Under the pieces are notes generated by a model. The model ran no database searches. It saw only the letters and a program-made list of their open reading frames with translations, and was not told the DNA's origin. This document shows, piece by piece, positions 35,138 through 44,032 of a stretch of DNA of 64,000 nucleotides (within the stretch, counting starts at the first letter, position 1; each line of letters opens with the position of its first letter). This stretch comes from Pontibacter amylolyticus. Its GTDB lineage: Bacteria; Bacteroidota; Bacteroidia; Cytophagales; Hymenobacteraceae. The DNA is taken from the NCBI RefSeq assembly GCF_014638845.1, contig NZ_BMFP01000005.1:344326-408325 (forward strand). Direction: 5' to 3'. Both the position numbers and the translations under genes were made by a program.

Positions 35138-35506
35138 CTACAGTAGTCGGTTGTTTCTGACTTCCCTAATGGTTATGCTTTGCGGATCTACCACGACCTG
35201 CAGTGGTGGCCGCCCTGGCTGAGTAGCCTCTATTTTGGTGCTGTATAGCGATACAGGCACAAACGCTCTGATCTTAGCCTCCTGCGCCGCCAACTCTTTG
35301 ATCAGGGCCTGGGCCTCGGCCGTGTTTTTATCAGCGTTTGTTTTGTTCTCAACAAATTGCTTTAGCGAATCAAAATCCACCTGCTGCTCGTCGGCCAGGG
35401 CAGACTCCGTTACCTGCGCCTTTTTGCGTACATCATATGTAGCCTGTAGCTTTTCTCTGAGTTCCAGAATTCTGTTGCTGCAAAGGTAAAATTGGTCCTG
35501 TGTCAT
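35138..35506 (-). CDS. Unrecognised small cytoplasmic protein with coiled coil
   Basis: The protein has 122 residues and I do not recognise a family. Residues 10-90 are strongly helical and charged (ILELREKLQATYDVRKKAQ, LIKELAAQEAKIRAFV), suggesting a coiled coil. The last 30 residues (QPGRPPLQVVVDPQSITIRE) look extended. There is no signal peptide or membrane segment. It lies 9 bases after the gene at 35516 and is almost certainly cotranscribed with it. Confidence 0.65.
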   Translation of the reverse strand: MTQDQFYLCSNRILELREKLQATYDVRKKAQVTESALADEQQVDFDSLKQFVENKTNADKNTAEAQALIKELAAQEAKIRAFVPVSLYSTKIEATQPGRPPLQVVVDPQSITIREVRNNRLL

Positions 35507-35515
35507 TTCTGTGAG

Positions 35516-35944
35516 TTAAGCAAGGTTGTACATGATGGGGTTGTAGCGCTGAACCAGGTCTTCGATGGTGATCAGCTGTACGCTTTGTACCAGCGTGGCC
35601 CTTAACCCGCCTACCATAACTGATTCGACTGAGGCGTCTAGTATGAGATAGTGCTCTTCTTCCGCATCCTTTTCCTCAAACATAACAGAGTAAAACCGGT
35701 GCCCTGCTTCTCGACTGTGCAACTCAACAAGGCCTCCTTTCATAGTCCCGTCCGATAGCAGCCGCACAGCTGTGCTGTTCGTGTAACTAATAAGGTATGC
35801 GTTGTTCTTTAATGATCGCCTGTTTATCAGCATCAGGTTCTGGTTGCCTTCAAAACTGAGCAATTCGATCATGCCCGGCTTTCTTCCCAGTTGTTGAGCA
35901 AGGTAAGCAGCATGGTCGCTGTAGTTAACGTTGTCATATTTCAT
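35516..35944 (-). CDS. Unrecognised small cytoplasmic protein
   Basis: The protein has 142 residues of mixed alpha/beta character, starting MKYDNVNYSDHAAYLAQQLG. Visible segments are MIELLSFEGNQNLMLINRR and VELHSREAGHRFYSVMFEE. I see no known catalytic or binding motif. It is the first gene of a two-gene unit with the coiled-coil protein at 35138; the pair may act together. Codon use looks like that of the surrounding genes, so there is no sign of recent transfer. Confidence 0.65.
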   Translation of the reverse strand: MKYDNVNYSDHAAYLAQQLGRKPGMIELLSFEGNQNLMLINRRSLKNNAYLISYTNSTAVRLLSDGTMKGGLVELHSREAGHRFYSVMFEEKDAEEEHYLILDASVESVMVGGLRATLVQSVQLITIEDLVQRYNPIMYNLA

Positions 35945-36270
35945 GGTCGAAGTTTAAGCAGCGGGACGAGTAAAAGCGGGGCAGCCAGACGGCCTGTCGA
36001 TTTTGGCCATCGGGCCGGGTGAGTGCTGAGACTATGTAACAAGCGCGATGCCCTTAATAGTTTAGAAATCAATGGTATTCTTCTGTGCAAAACAAGAAAG
36101 CTATACCTACTCCGTGTCGGCAGAAAGCGATAAAAACCAACTATGTGCCCTGAGATGGCCACGAAGTGCTTTTTAAAATATAAATGTCTTATTATCAATA
36201 ATTTACGCTTAACGCATTTGTTTAACCGTATACTATAGTAGGATAATAGAACATACCTTTTCCTGCCAAC

Positions 36271-36636
36271 ATGAAAAACAAGACCCTTTTTATTACACTG
36301 CTCTCCGGAACGCTGCTGCTAGCTTTTTCTCCTACATTCGCTCAGACGGAACAAACTGAGAAAGAGCGCAAAACCGAGCAGCAGAAAGCGAAAGTGGAAG
36401 CAGACAAGCAGCGCCTGGACGACGCCTCCGATCTCAGAAAAGACACGAAGGCTGACGCACGCGAGGCCAAGGCAAATGCCAAAGAGGCCAAGCGCATCGA
36501 CAAAGAAGCAGCCTATGCAGCCAAGCACGCCAAACGTGCTGCCAAAATGGAAGCAAAGGCACAACGGAACCGTACAGAGGCCGACAAACAGTCCAGGAAA
36601 GCTGCCAAAGCCACCCAGAAGTCAGATCTTAACTAG
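36271..36636 (+). CDS. Exported Lys/Ala/Glu-rich coiled-coil protein
   Basis: The protein has 121 residues with a signal peptide (MKNKTLFITLLSGTLLLAFSPTFA). The mature part is one long, highly charged helix made almost wholly of Lys, Ala, Glu, Asp, Gln and Arg, with short near-repeats such as KADAREAKANAKEAKR. It has no enzymatic motif. Such proteins are common in Cytophagales and of unknown role; a stress or periplasmic structural function is a guess. A small conserved-looking gene follows 17 bases later on the same strand, so the two are probably cotranscribed. Confidence 0.7.
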   Translation: MKNKTLFITLLSGTLLLAFSPTFAQTEQTEKERKTEQQKAKVEADKQRLDDASDLRKDTKADAREAKANAKEAKRIDKEAAYAAKHAKRAAKMEAKAQRNRTEADKQSRKAAKATQKSDLN

Positions 36637-36653
36637 CCTGTATTTATACTACT

Positions 36654-36836
36654 ATGGAAAATAAATACCCTGAGGGGTCTATCGTGTATGCCAAAGTAAA
36701 CCCTGGCCTGAAACTGGCGGTGAGACGCTACGCCAGGCGCATCTATTACTGCACCAACCTGGAGCACCCCCTGGCGAAAGAGCTTGTGTACTATGAGCGG
36801 GAATTGATGGACGGCCCTACGGCGGAGGGCAATTAG
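36654..36836 (+). CDS. Small hypothetical protein (60 residues)
   Basis: The 60-residue protein is compact and basic in the middle, beginning MENKYPEGSIVYAKVNPGLK and continuing LAVRRYARRIYYC. I believe it is a real gene: its codon use is like that of its neighbours, it follows the coiled-coil gene by 17 bases, and its stop is followed by a strong terminator. No function is known to me. Confidence 0.6.
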   Translation: MENKYPEGSIVYAKVNPGLKLAVRRYARRIYYCTNLEHPLAKELVYYERELMDGPTAEGN

Positions 36837-36974
36837 CCTGCCCACGAGTGGTTACTTGCAGCGCTCCCCACCCCCCGAAGGCTTCGGTTATCAGTTTAGA
36901 TATGGAGCACTTTGTAGCGCCTGACAGGTATAGCCGACCTCAACCTGTAGCGGCTTGAGCCATGCCAAACAAAC

Positions 36975-37013
36975 AAAAAAGCCCCACTGGTTTAACGTCA
37001 GTGGGGCTTTTTT
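36975..37013. terminator. Bidirectional intrinsic terminator
   Basis: AAAAAAGCCCCACTG and CAGTGGGGCTTTTTT form a perfect 15-bp stem with a 9-base loop, with T-runs in both directions. It ends the 36271-36836 unit. Confidence 0.9.
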
Positions 37014-37023
37014 GCTTTGGGTT

Positions 37024-37150
37024 GTGGAGATGCAGGGATTCGGATTCTGGTCCAGATAAGGAAATCATCAAGCTTTTACCTGCCTGGATTCGCCATTTAG
37101 TGTTCGAACCGATCTTTGACAGGTAATACGTCCATCACCCGACACGCTTC
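37024..37150 (-). pseudogene. Degenerate, internally deleted copy of ssrA (tmRNA)
   Basis: The first 44 bases (37024-37067) nearly match the 3' end of the intact tmRNA at 39029-39072, including GTGGAGATGCAGGGATTCG. The last 60 or so (about 37090-37150) match its 5' half: TTCGAAC, ACAGGT and CATCACCCGACA occur in the same order. The roughly 200 central bases of the tmRNA are missing, and the acceptor 5' strand and much of the tag region are not recognisable. It is therefore a non-functional second copy in the same orientation, about 2 kb away. Confidence 0.75.
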
Positions 37151-37669
37151 TGTCTTTTCACCTTTTCAGTAACGCCTCAGAATTATAGAAAAGCAGACGC
37201 TAAGCTTGCTCCGGAGTAAGTGCGCAAAAAGGATGCAGGTATGGAGGTAGCCAAGTGATATCGTTGCCGCAGATAGCTGTAGCCGCCAGCTCTTTTAGTT
37301 TAGGCGGGTGCGATGGAGCCACGACGTTGGGAATATCCTGCTGCATAGGGCCTTTGTAAAAATACCCTACAGTATACGGCCATCGCTGCTGAAGATGGTA
37401 ACAAATTACAATGTATATCCCAACCGAAAGAATGAGACGGCCGGTGGCTCTTAATATCGTTATGCTAAAACATTTCTTTTAGCGTATGGTCTTCTCTTGA
37501 GATCTCAATTTGCCATATCCTCACCCACCCGTGATGGCAAAGTTCAGCGTTAAATGAACCTGATTTTTGCAGCATTATGCACTCGCTTATATTAGACTTA
37601 TTGCAGTAATCTTTGACCTGAGCGAAGTTAGCAAACCACAACCTTACAAAAGTAATACTTCAAGCTAGC
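37151..37669. other. Non-coding spacer upstream of nhaA
   Basis: No gene is seen. The last 130 bases should contain the nhaA promoter, but I could not place a convincing -7 box. The sequence has several in-frame stops on both strands. Confidence 0.5.
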
Positions 37670-38926
37670 ATGAAAGGAATGAATTTTGTAGTTTTAGGCA
37701 TGCTACAAAGAATCAACCTCACTCCTCTCAGAGAATTTTTAAGATCCGGGTCAGCAGGCGGCTTTATTTTAATGGCCTGTGTTGTGCTCTCTTTACTTAT
37801 CGCAAACTCTCCCCTTGGACCTGGGTTTGAGCGCTTTCTTGCGCAACAAATAGGGTATGAGTCGGAAGCGCTGCAACTGAGGTACCCCGTTCTGCTTTGG
37901 ATCAATGACGGCCTGATGGCAATATTCTTCCTACTGGTAGGATTGGAAATTAAAAGAGAGCTGGTAGAAGGCGAACTGTCTTCTTTTAAGCAAGCCGCTT
38001 TACCTGTGTTTGCCGCCATCGGCGGGATGTTGGTGCCAGCCGCAGTTTATACCTTGTTTAACCTGGGCACACCAACTGCAAATGGCTGGGGCATCCCCAT
38101 GGCAACTGATATTGCCTTTGCCATCGCCGTAATAACGCTGCTGGGCAAACGAGTACCGCTCTCGTTGAAGGTGTTCTTAACGGCACTGGCCATTGTGGAT
38201 GATTTAGGCGCCATTGTGGTGATCGCCGTGTTCTACACGAACGAAATGCACCTGAACTACCTGCTGTATGCGACAGGCGTTTTCGCTTTGTTGATCGTCT
38301 TTAACCGGATGGGTGTGAAGAACATATGGCTATACCTGCTTCCCGGCGTCGTGATCTGGTACTTTATCCATCATTCAGGTATACACGCAACCATTGCAGG
38401 CGTACTGACCGCATTGACCCTGCCCACCACACCTGACGAAAAGGAATCTCCGCTGGAGAAACTGGAGCATGCCTTAGTTAAGCCTGTAAACTTCCTTATC
38501 ATGCCGATCTTTGCCTTGGCCAATACCAATATCGCGTTTGAGGCAAGCATGCTCGATGGGCTAACCAGCACGCTCGGTATGGGTATCATCTTCGGCCTGT
38601 TGGTAGGAAAACCGATCGGTATTGTCTTTTTCTCCTGGCTGTCGGTAAAGCTAGGTATAAGCTCCCTGCCTGCAGGCACCAAATGGTTACAGTTCGTAGG
38701 CTTGGGCCTACTGGCAGGTATCGGGTTCACCATGTCCATCTTTATCGCCCTGCTCTCTTTCAGTGATCCGGCCTTCCAAACGCAGGCCAAGTTCGCCATA
38801 CTTGTCGCCTCTATTGTAGCAGGTGTGTCCGGATACCTCTTCCTGAGAAGGATGGGCGCCAAGAACGAGCTGACGGAAGTGCCAATAACCCGGGAAGAGA
38901 CGGTTCCGCAAGCAAGCAATCCATAG
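37670..38926 (+). CDS. nhaA: Na+/H+ antiporter NhaA
   Basis: The protein has 418 residues with about 12 membrane segments. The ATG at 37670 is used; Met4 and Met11 are possible shorter starts, the latter directly before the conserved LTPLREFLRSGSAGGFIL block. Key motifs are WINDGLMAIFFLLVGLEIKRE, MATDIAFAIAVITLLGKRVP and LTALAIVDDLGAIVVIA. The Asp-Asp pair in the last motif is the ion-binding pair (Asp163/Asp164 in E. coli). The C-terminus has the usual LLAGIGFTMSIFI helix. It expels Na+ for H+ and supports growth in salt or alkali. It lies between the broken and the intact ssrA copies. Confidence 0.95.
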   Translation: MKGMNFVVLGMLQRINLTPLREFLRSGSAGGFILMACVVLSLLIANSPLGPGFERFLAQQIGYESEALQLRYPVLLWINDGLMAIFFLLVGLEIKRELVEGELSSFKQAALPVFAAIGGMLVPAAVYTLFNLGTPTANGWGIPMATDIAFAIAVITLLGKRVPLSLKVFLTALAIVDDLGAIVVIAVFYTNEMHLNYLLYATGVFALLIVFNRMGVKNIWLYLLPGVVIWYFIHHSGIHATIAGVLTALTLPTTPDEKESPLEKLEHALVKPVNFLIMPIFALANTNIAFEASMLDGLTSTLGMGIIFGLLVGKPIGIVFFSWLSVKLGISSLPAGTKWLQFVGLGLLAGIGFTMSIFIALLSFSDPAFQTQAKFAILVASIVAGVSGYLFLRRMGAKNELTEVPITREETVPQASNP

Positions 38927-38974
38927 CATAAGTACCTGCTCAGGAGATTAGCTATCGTTACCAGATTGTCAGAA

Positions 38975-39021
38975 AATAAATAAGGCCTTGCAAGTTGTAT
39001 ACCTGCAAGGCCTTATTTATT
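38975..39021. terminator. Terminator shared by nhaA and ssrA
   Basis: AATAAATAAGGCCTTGCA and its perfect 18-bp complement flank an 11-base loop that itself contains the TATACCT word. It lies 48 bases past the nhaA stop and 9 bases beyond the tmRNA 3' end, so it can serve both convergent transcripts. Confidence 0.88.
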
Positions 39022-39029
39022 GTACTAAG

Positions 39030-39396
39030 TGGAGATGCAGGGATTCGAACCCTGGTCCAGACAAGGAAATCGACGGGCCTTCTACATGCTTAGACTTATT
39101 CGGATTGTCGGGAGCTTGCAAGTATAAGTCAAACTTATGCGCACTCCTTAGATGCTTTATTTCGCCTGTGCACCGCACCTTTACACAGACTAGTCAATCG
39201 AGTCGAAGCCTCTGATGTGCAAGCAGATTCACGAAACCTGCACGAGACTATGGCTAGTGCTTAATACCTAGATTAAGCAGCCATGGCGTAGTTATATTCG
39301 CCAGTTATTGTTCGAACGGATTTTTAACAGGTGGTACGTTCATCACCCGACATGCTTACACGCAATCTGCACAAGCTGTCAATTCCAGTCATCCCC
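39030..39396 (-). ncRNA. ssrA: Transfer-messenger RNA (tmRNA)
   Basis: The acceptor stem is GGGGATG (39390-39396, 5' end) pairing with CATCTCC (39031-39037), with A as the discriminator base; CCA is not encoded. The T arm GGTTCGAATCC is intact. In the middle a short frame reads GGC GAA TAT AAC TAC GCC ATG GCT GCT TAA, giving the tag GEYNYAMAA, which has the hydrophobic AMAA end of Bacteroidota tags recognised by ClpXP. The RNA is about 367 nt, a normal length. It rescues stalled ribosomes with SmpB. A truncated copy is at 37024-37150. Confidence 0.93.
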
Positions 39397-39448
39397 GTAA
39401 GTTAAAGAACGTTGTATTCTTAAGCGGTATACTTCAAGAAGTATGCCA

Positions 39449-39456
39449 CAAAGCTA
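39449..39456 (-). promoter_or_regulatory. Candidate -7 box of the ssrA promoter
   Basis: TAGCTTTG on the minus strand fits the Bacteroidota TAnnTTTG box and lies about 53 bases upstream of the mature tmRNA 5' end, leaving room for a processed leader. No clear TTG -33 element is seen. The hairpin GGTATACTTC/GAAGTATGCC at 39426-39447 lies between the box and the gene. Confidence 0.35.
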
Positions 39457-39702
39457 CACTTTTTTCGGCATACCGCCATTAGTTAGCTGCCTATAAAACA
39501 CGTAGCCCACACAATTTAGTTTCGTTCTACGAAACAGAATAACACACCAGCCGCCCTTTCCGCACAATCTCTTCCATAGCGCCTGATTATCAATACGCTA
39601 TGCGCATACCGCTGCTATACCTACTCCAACAACCTATGCGAACGGCAGCCGTTACAAGGTCAATATCGTGCTTTTTCTATCTTATCACGAAATAGCATCC
39701 CT

Positions 39703-40824
39703 ATGACAAGGAGTAGCTTGGAGCAGCAGGTAACTGACATGTTGGCAACAGCCGGCATCACCGTGAACGGTCCTAACCCCTGGGATCTGCAGGTGCAGGA
39801 CGATCGTTTCTATAAACGGGTGCTCAGCCAGGGCTCACTTGGCCTGGCTGAGTCGTACATGGACGGCTGGTGGCACTGCGACCGCATAGACGAATTTGTG
39901 AACAAAGCCATACGGGCAGACTTGTACCGGAACGCCCGGTTTGGCTGGCGCACTGTGCTGGAGGTACTACTTGCGAGACTAATCAACCTGCAACCCAAGG
40001 GCAAGGCGGCCCGCAATGCCCAGCGCCATTACGACATTGGCAATCAACTCTACCAACGCATGCTCGACAAGCGCCTGGTCTACAGCTGCGCCTACTGGAA
40101 AAACGCCGACGACCTGGACCAGGCCCAGGAGCATAAGCTTGACCTGGTATGCCGCAAGCTGCGGCTACAGCCCGGGCAGCGGGTGCTCGACATTGGCTGT
40201 GGCTGGGGAAGCTTTGCCCGGTATGCGGCCGAAAGGTATGGAGTGGAAGTGGTGGGCGTGACCGTATCCAGGGAGCAGGCGGCACTGGCCCGCGAGCTTT
40301 GCAAGGGACTGCCCATCGAGATCAGGCTGCAGGACTACCGCGACGTGCGCGAGCAGTTTGACCACGTCGTGTCGATCGGGATGGCGGAGCATGTGGGCTA
40401 CCGCAACCACCGCACCTACATGCAAACGGCCGCCCGCTGCCTCAGAGACGAAGGGCTGTTTCTGCTGCACACCATTGGCGTCAATTTCTCTAAAACCTCC
40501 CCTGACCCGTTCATCGACAAGTACATCTTTCCAAACTGCCTGATCCCTTCGCTGCGGCAACTCACGGCCGCCATGGAGCACATTTTTGTGGTGGAGGACC
40601 TGCACAACTTCGGCCCGGACTACGACCGCACCCTGATGGCCTGGCACCAGAATTTCAACCAACACTGGCCCGAGCTGCAGGGCGAGTATGGGGAGCGCTT
40701 CTACCGGATGTGGAATTACTACCTGCTGTCCAGCGCTGGATCTTTTAGGGCCCGCAACAACCAGCTGTGGCAGTTCGTGCTCTCCAAAAAAGGTATACCC
40801 GGCGGCTACGAAGCGGTGCGCTAG
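39703..40824 (+). CDS. cfa: Cyclopropane-fatty-acyl-phospholipid synthase
   Basis: The protein has 373 residues, near the E. coli length. The N-terminal lipid-binding domain includes FYKRVLSQGSLGLAESYMDG and HYDIGNQLYQRMLDKRLVYSC. The SAM-binding core shows LDIGCGWGSFARYAAERYGV at about residues 163-182, then VVSIGMAEHVGYRNH (active-site Glu) and LLHTIGVNFS. The C-terminal helical part contains FNQHWPEL and MWNYYLLSSAGSFRARN, with the conserved late Gly-Ser-Phe-Arg. The enzyme methylenates unsaturated acyl chains in the membrane, usually for acid or stress resistance. It is transcribed alone and ends before a cluster of AGGTATA words and a terminator. Confidence 0.95.
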   Translation: MTRSSLEQQVTDMLATAGITVNGPNPWDLQVQDDRFYKRVLSQGSLGLAESYMDGWWHCDRIDEFVNKAIRADLYRNARFGWRTVLEVLLARLINLQPKGKAARNAQRHYDIGNQLYQRMLDKRLVYSCAYWKNADDLDQAQEHKLDLVCRKLRLQPGQRVLDIGCGWGSFARYAAERYGVEVVGVTVSREQAALARELCKGLPIEIRLQDYRDVREQFDHVVSIGMAEHVGYRNHRTYMQTAARCLRDEGLFLLHTIGVNFSKTSPDPFIDKYIFPNCLIPSLRQLTAAMEHIFVVEDLHNFGPDYDRTLMAWHQNFNQHWPELQGEYGERFYRMWNYYLLSSAGSFRARNNQLWQFVLSKKGIPGGYEAVR

Positions 40825-40870
40825 GTATAGCAGGCAGGTATAGGTATAGTGGGTCTAGGTATGAGGTATA
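40822..40870. repeat. Local cluster of the AGGTATA word after cfa
   Basis: Four exact AGGTATA copies and one AGGTATG lie within about 50 bases directly after the cfa stop, two of them overlapping (AGGTATAGGTATAG). It is the densest cluster of the iterated heptamer in the window. Confidence 0.7.
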
Positions 40871-40882
40871 CCGAAAAAAGCA

Positions 40883-40910
40883 AAGGCCGGTGGAGTGAAT
40901 CACCGGCCTT
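40883..40910. terminator. Terminator between convergent cfa and the M36 protease gene
   Basis: AAGGCCGGTG and CACCGGCCTT form a perfect 10-bp stem with an 8-base loop. On the minus strand it is followed by a TTTGC...TTTTTTC tract. Confidence 0.85.
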
Positions 40911-40936
40911 GCCCTGTCAGGATAGTTAAACACGCA

Positions 40937-43900
40937 TTATTTCTGCATCACAATTCGGATAAAGGACACGCCTTCGTCTGTTACCAGCCTGGCGATGTAC
41001 ATGCCGTTTGACAGTCTGCCTTTCTCGAACTGATAGACTTTGTGCTCACCCGCTCTGCCAGTGCCCTGTGCCAGCACAGTCACTACGGAGCCGCGCATAT
41101 CGAGCACCTCCAGGGTATAGCCACCGTCCTGCGTCAGTGTAAAGCCGATGTCAGTTCTGGCGCCGAATGGGTTTGGTGTTGCACGCAGGGCCATTTTCTC
41201 AGCACTGATCTCAGCTTTGGCCGTGGCAGTTGCCGTAGCAGCCAGACCGCAGTTACCCAGTGTGCCATTCGCAGCGGTCAGCAGGTATGGCACTGCATTC
41301 GGGGCCACGCACTCTGCCACCCCGTCCACACATACCAGCACCTTGTCTTTCTTCTTGCCATCGCCGCAACGCACATCTACCACCGTAATCGTGATCGTCT
41401 TGTGCTTGATACAGCCATCGCCGTTAACGGCACGCACCGTGAAGGTATAAGTGCCGGCTGCTTTCGGCGTGAAGACCACACTGGCGCCCGACGTTGCACT
41501 CAGGCCTTCTGCTCCGCTCCAGGTATACACATTGTCAGCATCGCCACCCGCCTGCAAGCGCACGTTCTGCGGACCGTAGCCTAGGTATAGGTTAGAAGCT
41601 ACGCCACCTGTGTAAACATTAGAAGTAGCCACCGCCTCCAGGGTGAGCGGCGTAGTACAGGCGTACGTTTCCGGCAGATCGAAAGCCTCTACCTGGTCGA
41701 AACGATTGGTGCTTAGCCCTTGTTTCGCGCTGTAGCCCAGGCCTCTTCTGGCAAACACTTTCCAGATCAGTTCCTGGTTGGCACCCTCGTAGTTCTGACG
41801 GTCGGCCAGCAGGATGGCATCACGACCATCGATGAAGCCAGGGCGGCAGACCTGCAGTTTCAAACCGTCGATCACCAGCTGCATGGCCATGTTGTTGCCA
41901 CCTTTGCCATTGTACAGGTCCGCATCGAAACCGTACTTGTCGATCATCGCCCAGGTCAAATCCCACAGCATGGTAGACCACACAAAACCGACACCGTGCG
42001 GCTGGCTGATGGCCGCGTTGTTGGTAGAGGCATAGGTATGCGGGTTAATGCCGAAGTCAGTGGAGTAAGGTGCAGGGCGGATGCCGTTTCCATCAGTTGC
42101 CTGTCCTTGTGCATACGTACCGATGCCGCGCTTCTTAGCGCCTGTGTCACCTGGCTTCATGGTCATCATCAGGCCGAACCAGTCGCTCCATCCCTCGCCC
42201 ATCTGCTCGGCGTTGCTAAGGCAGCCCGTTACGGTGCGACCGCCTGTCAGACGGTTGGAGATGCCGTGGCCATACTCGTGCACGATGATGCCGTTGTCGA
42301 AGTCGCCGTCAATTTCGGGTCTGCCATCGTCTTTCAGACGAACGATCACTTCCTCTCCGGCATCAATGCGGGCTCTGAGGAGCGCGCCTGCCTCCTGGCT
42401 GATCATCACAGCAGGTATAGTAATGGGCATGGTGGGCGTTCCACCCATCGCAATCGGGCCTCCGGGAGCATTGTTGATGACGATCACAGCGATAGCGCCA
42501 GCCAGTTGGGCTGCCTCCACTTTCTCGGTAAACGGACAGTTCCCTCTGTACGCCACGGCGATGTTACCGGCAACCTCCGCCGTGTTTGACAGCACGCCGC
42601 AACCTTCCTGCGGTACAGCGGACGTGCCTTGCCCTACCACCAGTTTGCCTACTACAGGGTCAGAGGTGAGTTTGCGGGCCCAGGCCGCTTCTGTAGCCGG
42701 ATAGCTGCCCGCTACTGAGGATGGCGAAACGACGGATACCATGTCGGGGTCTGGCGGGCTGCTCCACAGGTACATCTGCATGCGTGGAGCAAAGCCGTCG
42801 GCCGGCGTAGCGAAGTTGGCGTTGTTGCGGGAAGTGCCGTTGCGATTGTCCTGTGCCTCTGCCAGCACCGGGTCACCCTGCGAGCCGCCTTTGCCATAGT
42901 TGTTGAGCTGGAAGTTACCGCTGGCCTCATCGAAGCCGTACTGGTACCACACATCGTGGATCACGTTGTTCCAGTAAAACAGGTTGGTGATGGCCGCGTC
43001 ACGGTTAACCACCGGCGGTTTGGTGAAGTCGATCGGGAAGTCGAAGCTGAGGTCAGCGCCACCGTCCGGGCTGTAGTTCAGGCTCCAGCTGTTGTTGTTG
43101 TTCGGGTCTTCGTAGGCGTACACGTTGTTGCCACGTGTTCTGGTTTCGGTGTGCCAGCCTTGTGGTGACGCCAGTTGGTCGGCAGCAGAAGTGCTTACGA
43201 TGGAACGGGGTCCGTGGCTGGGGCTCTCTACCGGCATGGCGAATACGTTGTAGGCATTGGATACCCGCACGATGCTTGCCTGGGGTGCCGCTACATAAGG
43301 CGATGCCGTGCTATGGCTGTGGTTGTCGTGCATAAACTTGCCTCCGGGCCCGTCATTCTCAAACTGGCAGTGCACCACCATGTTGTCTTTGTCGAGCACA
43401 GCGCCGGTCGTGGCATCCAGGCGGAGGTTCCACCAGTTCTGGGCATCCAGTTCGTAGATAGACACTTCCCAGGCCAGGCGCAAACTGCCGTCTTCCATGG
43501 GTTGGTAGACCAGCTTGGCAGGTATAGGCTCGAGTGAGATTCCGGCTTTGGAGAAGACAACGGCTCTGTTTCGGCCATTGCCCCGCTCCTGCACGGTCAG
43601 TTGTTCTTTCATGGCTATACCCAGATGCTGCGCCGCTGCTGCCACAGCGCCGGCTGCGTCCAGGCCCGGCTGGTTTGATTTTACCCGCTTGCCCACCTGC
43701 TTCTGCATGCGGTTGCCCATGGTAATCACCTGCCCTTCCTTGCTCATGCTGATGTTGGTCACGGCGCCATGCACTTCAATCCCTCGGTAAAGTTGCTTGA
43801 TGTACAGGTGCTTCATGCCGCTTTTGGGGCTCTCGTTTTCGCTGGCCAACTCGAGCTCAGCGACATCTTCGTCTTCTAATCCGAGCTGCTTTTTGTTATG

Positions 43901-44032
43901 CTGAATGTGGTTCAGAGCAGCCTGTGGAACGGCTCTTTGATCAGACCTTCCCTGCCCGTAGGCAGTAAAAGTGCCGGACAGGAATACGACCAGCAGCAGG
44001 AGCTGCCAGTGCAGTTGTACACGTTTTTTCAT
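40937..44032 (-). CDS. Secreted M36 (fungalysin-type) metalloprotease with PA insert and T9SS sorting domain
   Basis: The protein has 1031 residues. A signal peptide (about 1-26) is followed by an FTP propeptide (LYIKQLYRGIEVHGAVTNI), a central M36 catalytic domain with the zinc motif HEYGHGISNRLTGG near residue 580 and a downstream EQMGEGWSDWFGL glutamate ligand, and, inserted before the zinc site, a PA domain (AAQLAGAIAVIVINNAPGGP). A PKD-like region (YTFTVRAVNGDGC) precedes the C-terminal T9SS type A sorting domain (ATPNPFGARTDIGFTLTQDG ... NGMYIARLVTDEG). It should be exported across the outer membrane and may stay attached to the surface. It probably degrades extracellular protein. Confidence 0.93.
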   Translation of the reverse strand: MKKRVQLHWQLLLLVVFLSGTFTAYGQGRSDQRAVPQAALNHIQHNKKQLGLEDEDVAELELASENESPKSGMKHLYIKQLYRGIEVHGAVTNISMSKEGQVITMGNRMQKQVGKRVKSNQPGLDAAGAVAAAAQHLGIAMKEQLTVQERGNGRNRAVVFSKAGISLEPIPAKLVYQPMEDGSLRLAWEVSIYELDAQNWWNLRLDATTGAVLDKDNMVVHCQFENDGPGGKFMHDNHSHSTASPYVAAPQASIVRVSNAYNVFAMPVESPSHGPRSIVSTSAADQLASPQGWHTETRTRGNNVYAYEDPNNNNSWSLNYSPDGGADLSFDFPIDFTKPPVVNRDAAITNLFYWNNVIHDVWYQYGFDEASGNFQLNNYGKGGSQGDPVLAEAQDNRNGTSRNNANFATPADGFAPRMQMYLWSSPPDPDMVSVVSPSSVAGSYPATEAAWARKLTSDPVVGKLVVGQGTSAVPQEGCGVLSNTAEVAGNIAVAYRGNCPFTEKVEAAQLAGAIAVIVINNAPGGPIAMGGTPTMPITIPAVMISQEAGALLRARIDAGEEVIVRLKDDGRPEIDGDFDNGIIVHEYGHGISNRLTGGRTVTGCLSNAEQMGEGWSDWFGLMMTMKPGDTGAKKRGIGTYAQGQATDGNGIRPAPYSTDFGINPHTYASTNNAAISQPHGVGFVWSTMLWDLTWAMIDKYGFDADLYNGKGGNNMAMQLVIDGLKLQVCRPGFIDGRDAILLADRQNYEGANQELIWKVFARRGLGYSAKQGLSTNRFDQVEAFDLPETYACTTPLTLEAVATSNVYTGGVASNLYLGYGPQNVRLQAGGDADNVYTWSGAEGLSATSGASVVFTPKAAGTYTFTVRAVNGDGCIKHKTITITVVDVRCGDGKKKDKVLVCVDGVAECVAPNAVPYLLTAANGTLGNCGLAATATATAKAEISAEKMALRATPNPFGARTDIGFTLTQDGGYTLEVLDMRGSVVTVLAQGTGRAGEHKVYQFEKGRLSNGMYIARLVTDEGVSFIRIVMQK

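Noticed and set aside
35941-36198. Minus-strand frame of 85 codons upstream of the two-gene unit
   Set aside because: It is rich in Arg, Leu and Ser with no signal or domain, and sits in the spacer that must hold two promoters.
37024-37150. A tRNA gene, suggested by the T-arm-like sequence
   Set aside because: The T-arm bases are damaged, there is no anticodon arm, and the flanking sequence matches the tmRNA instead, so it is called an ssrA relic.
38988-39215. Plus-strand open frame containing RDSNPGP
   Set aside because: This string is the usual false translation of the complement of a tRNA-like T arm; the region is the 3' half of the tmRNA gene on the minus strand.
40822-40870. CRISPR-like or minisatellite array after cfa
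   Set aside because: The copies are 7-9 bases with irregular spacing and belong to the window-wide iterated word; there are no spacers of constant length.
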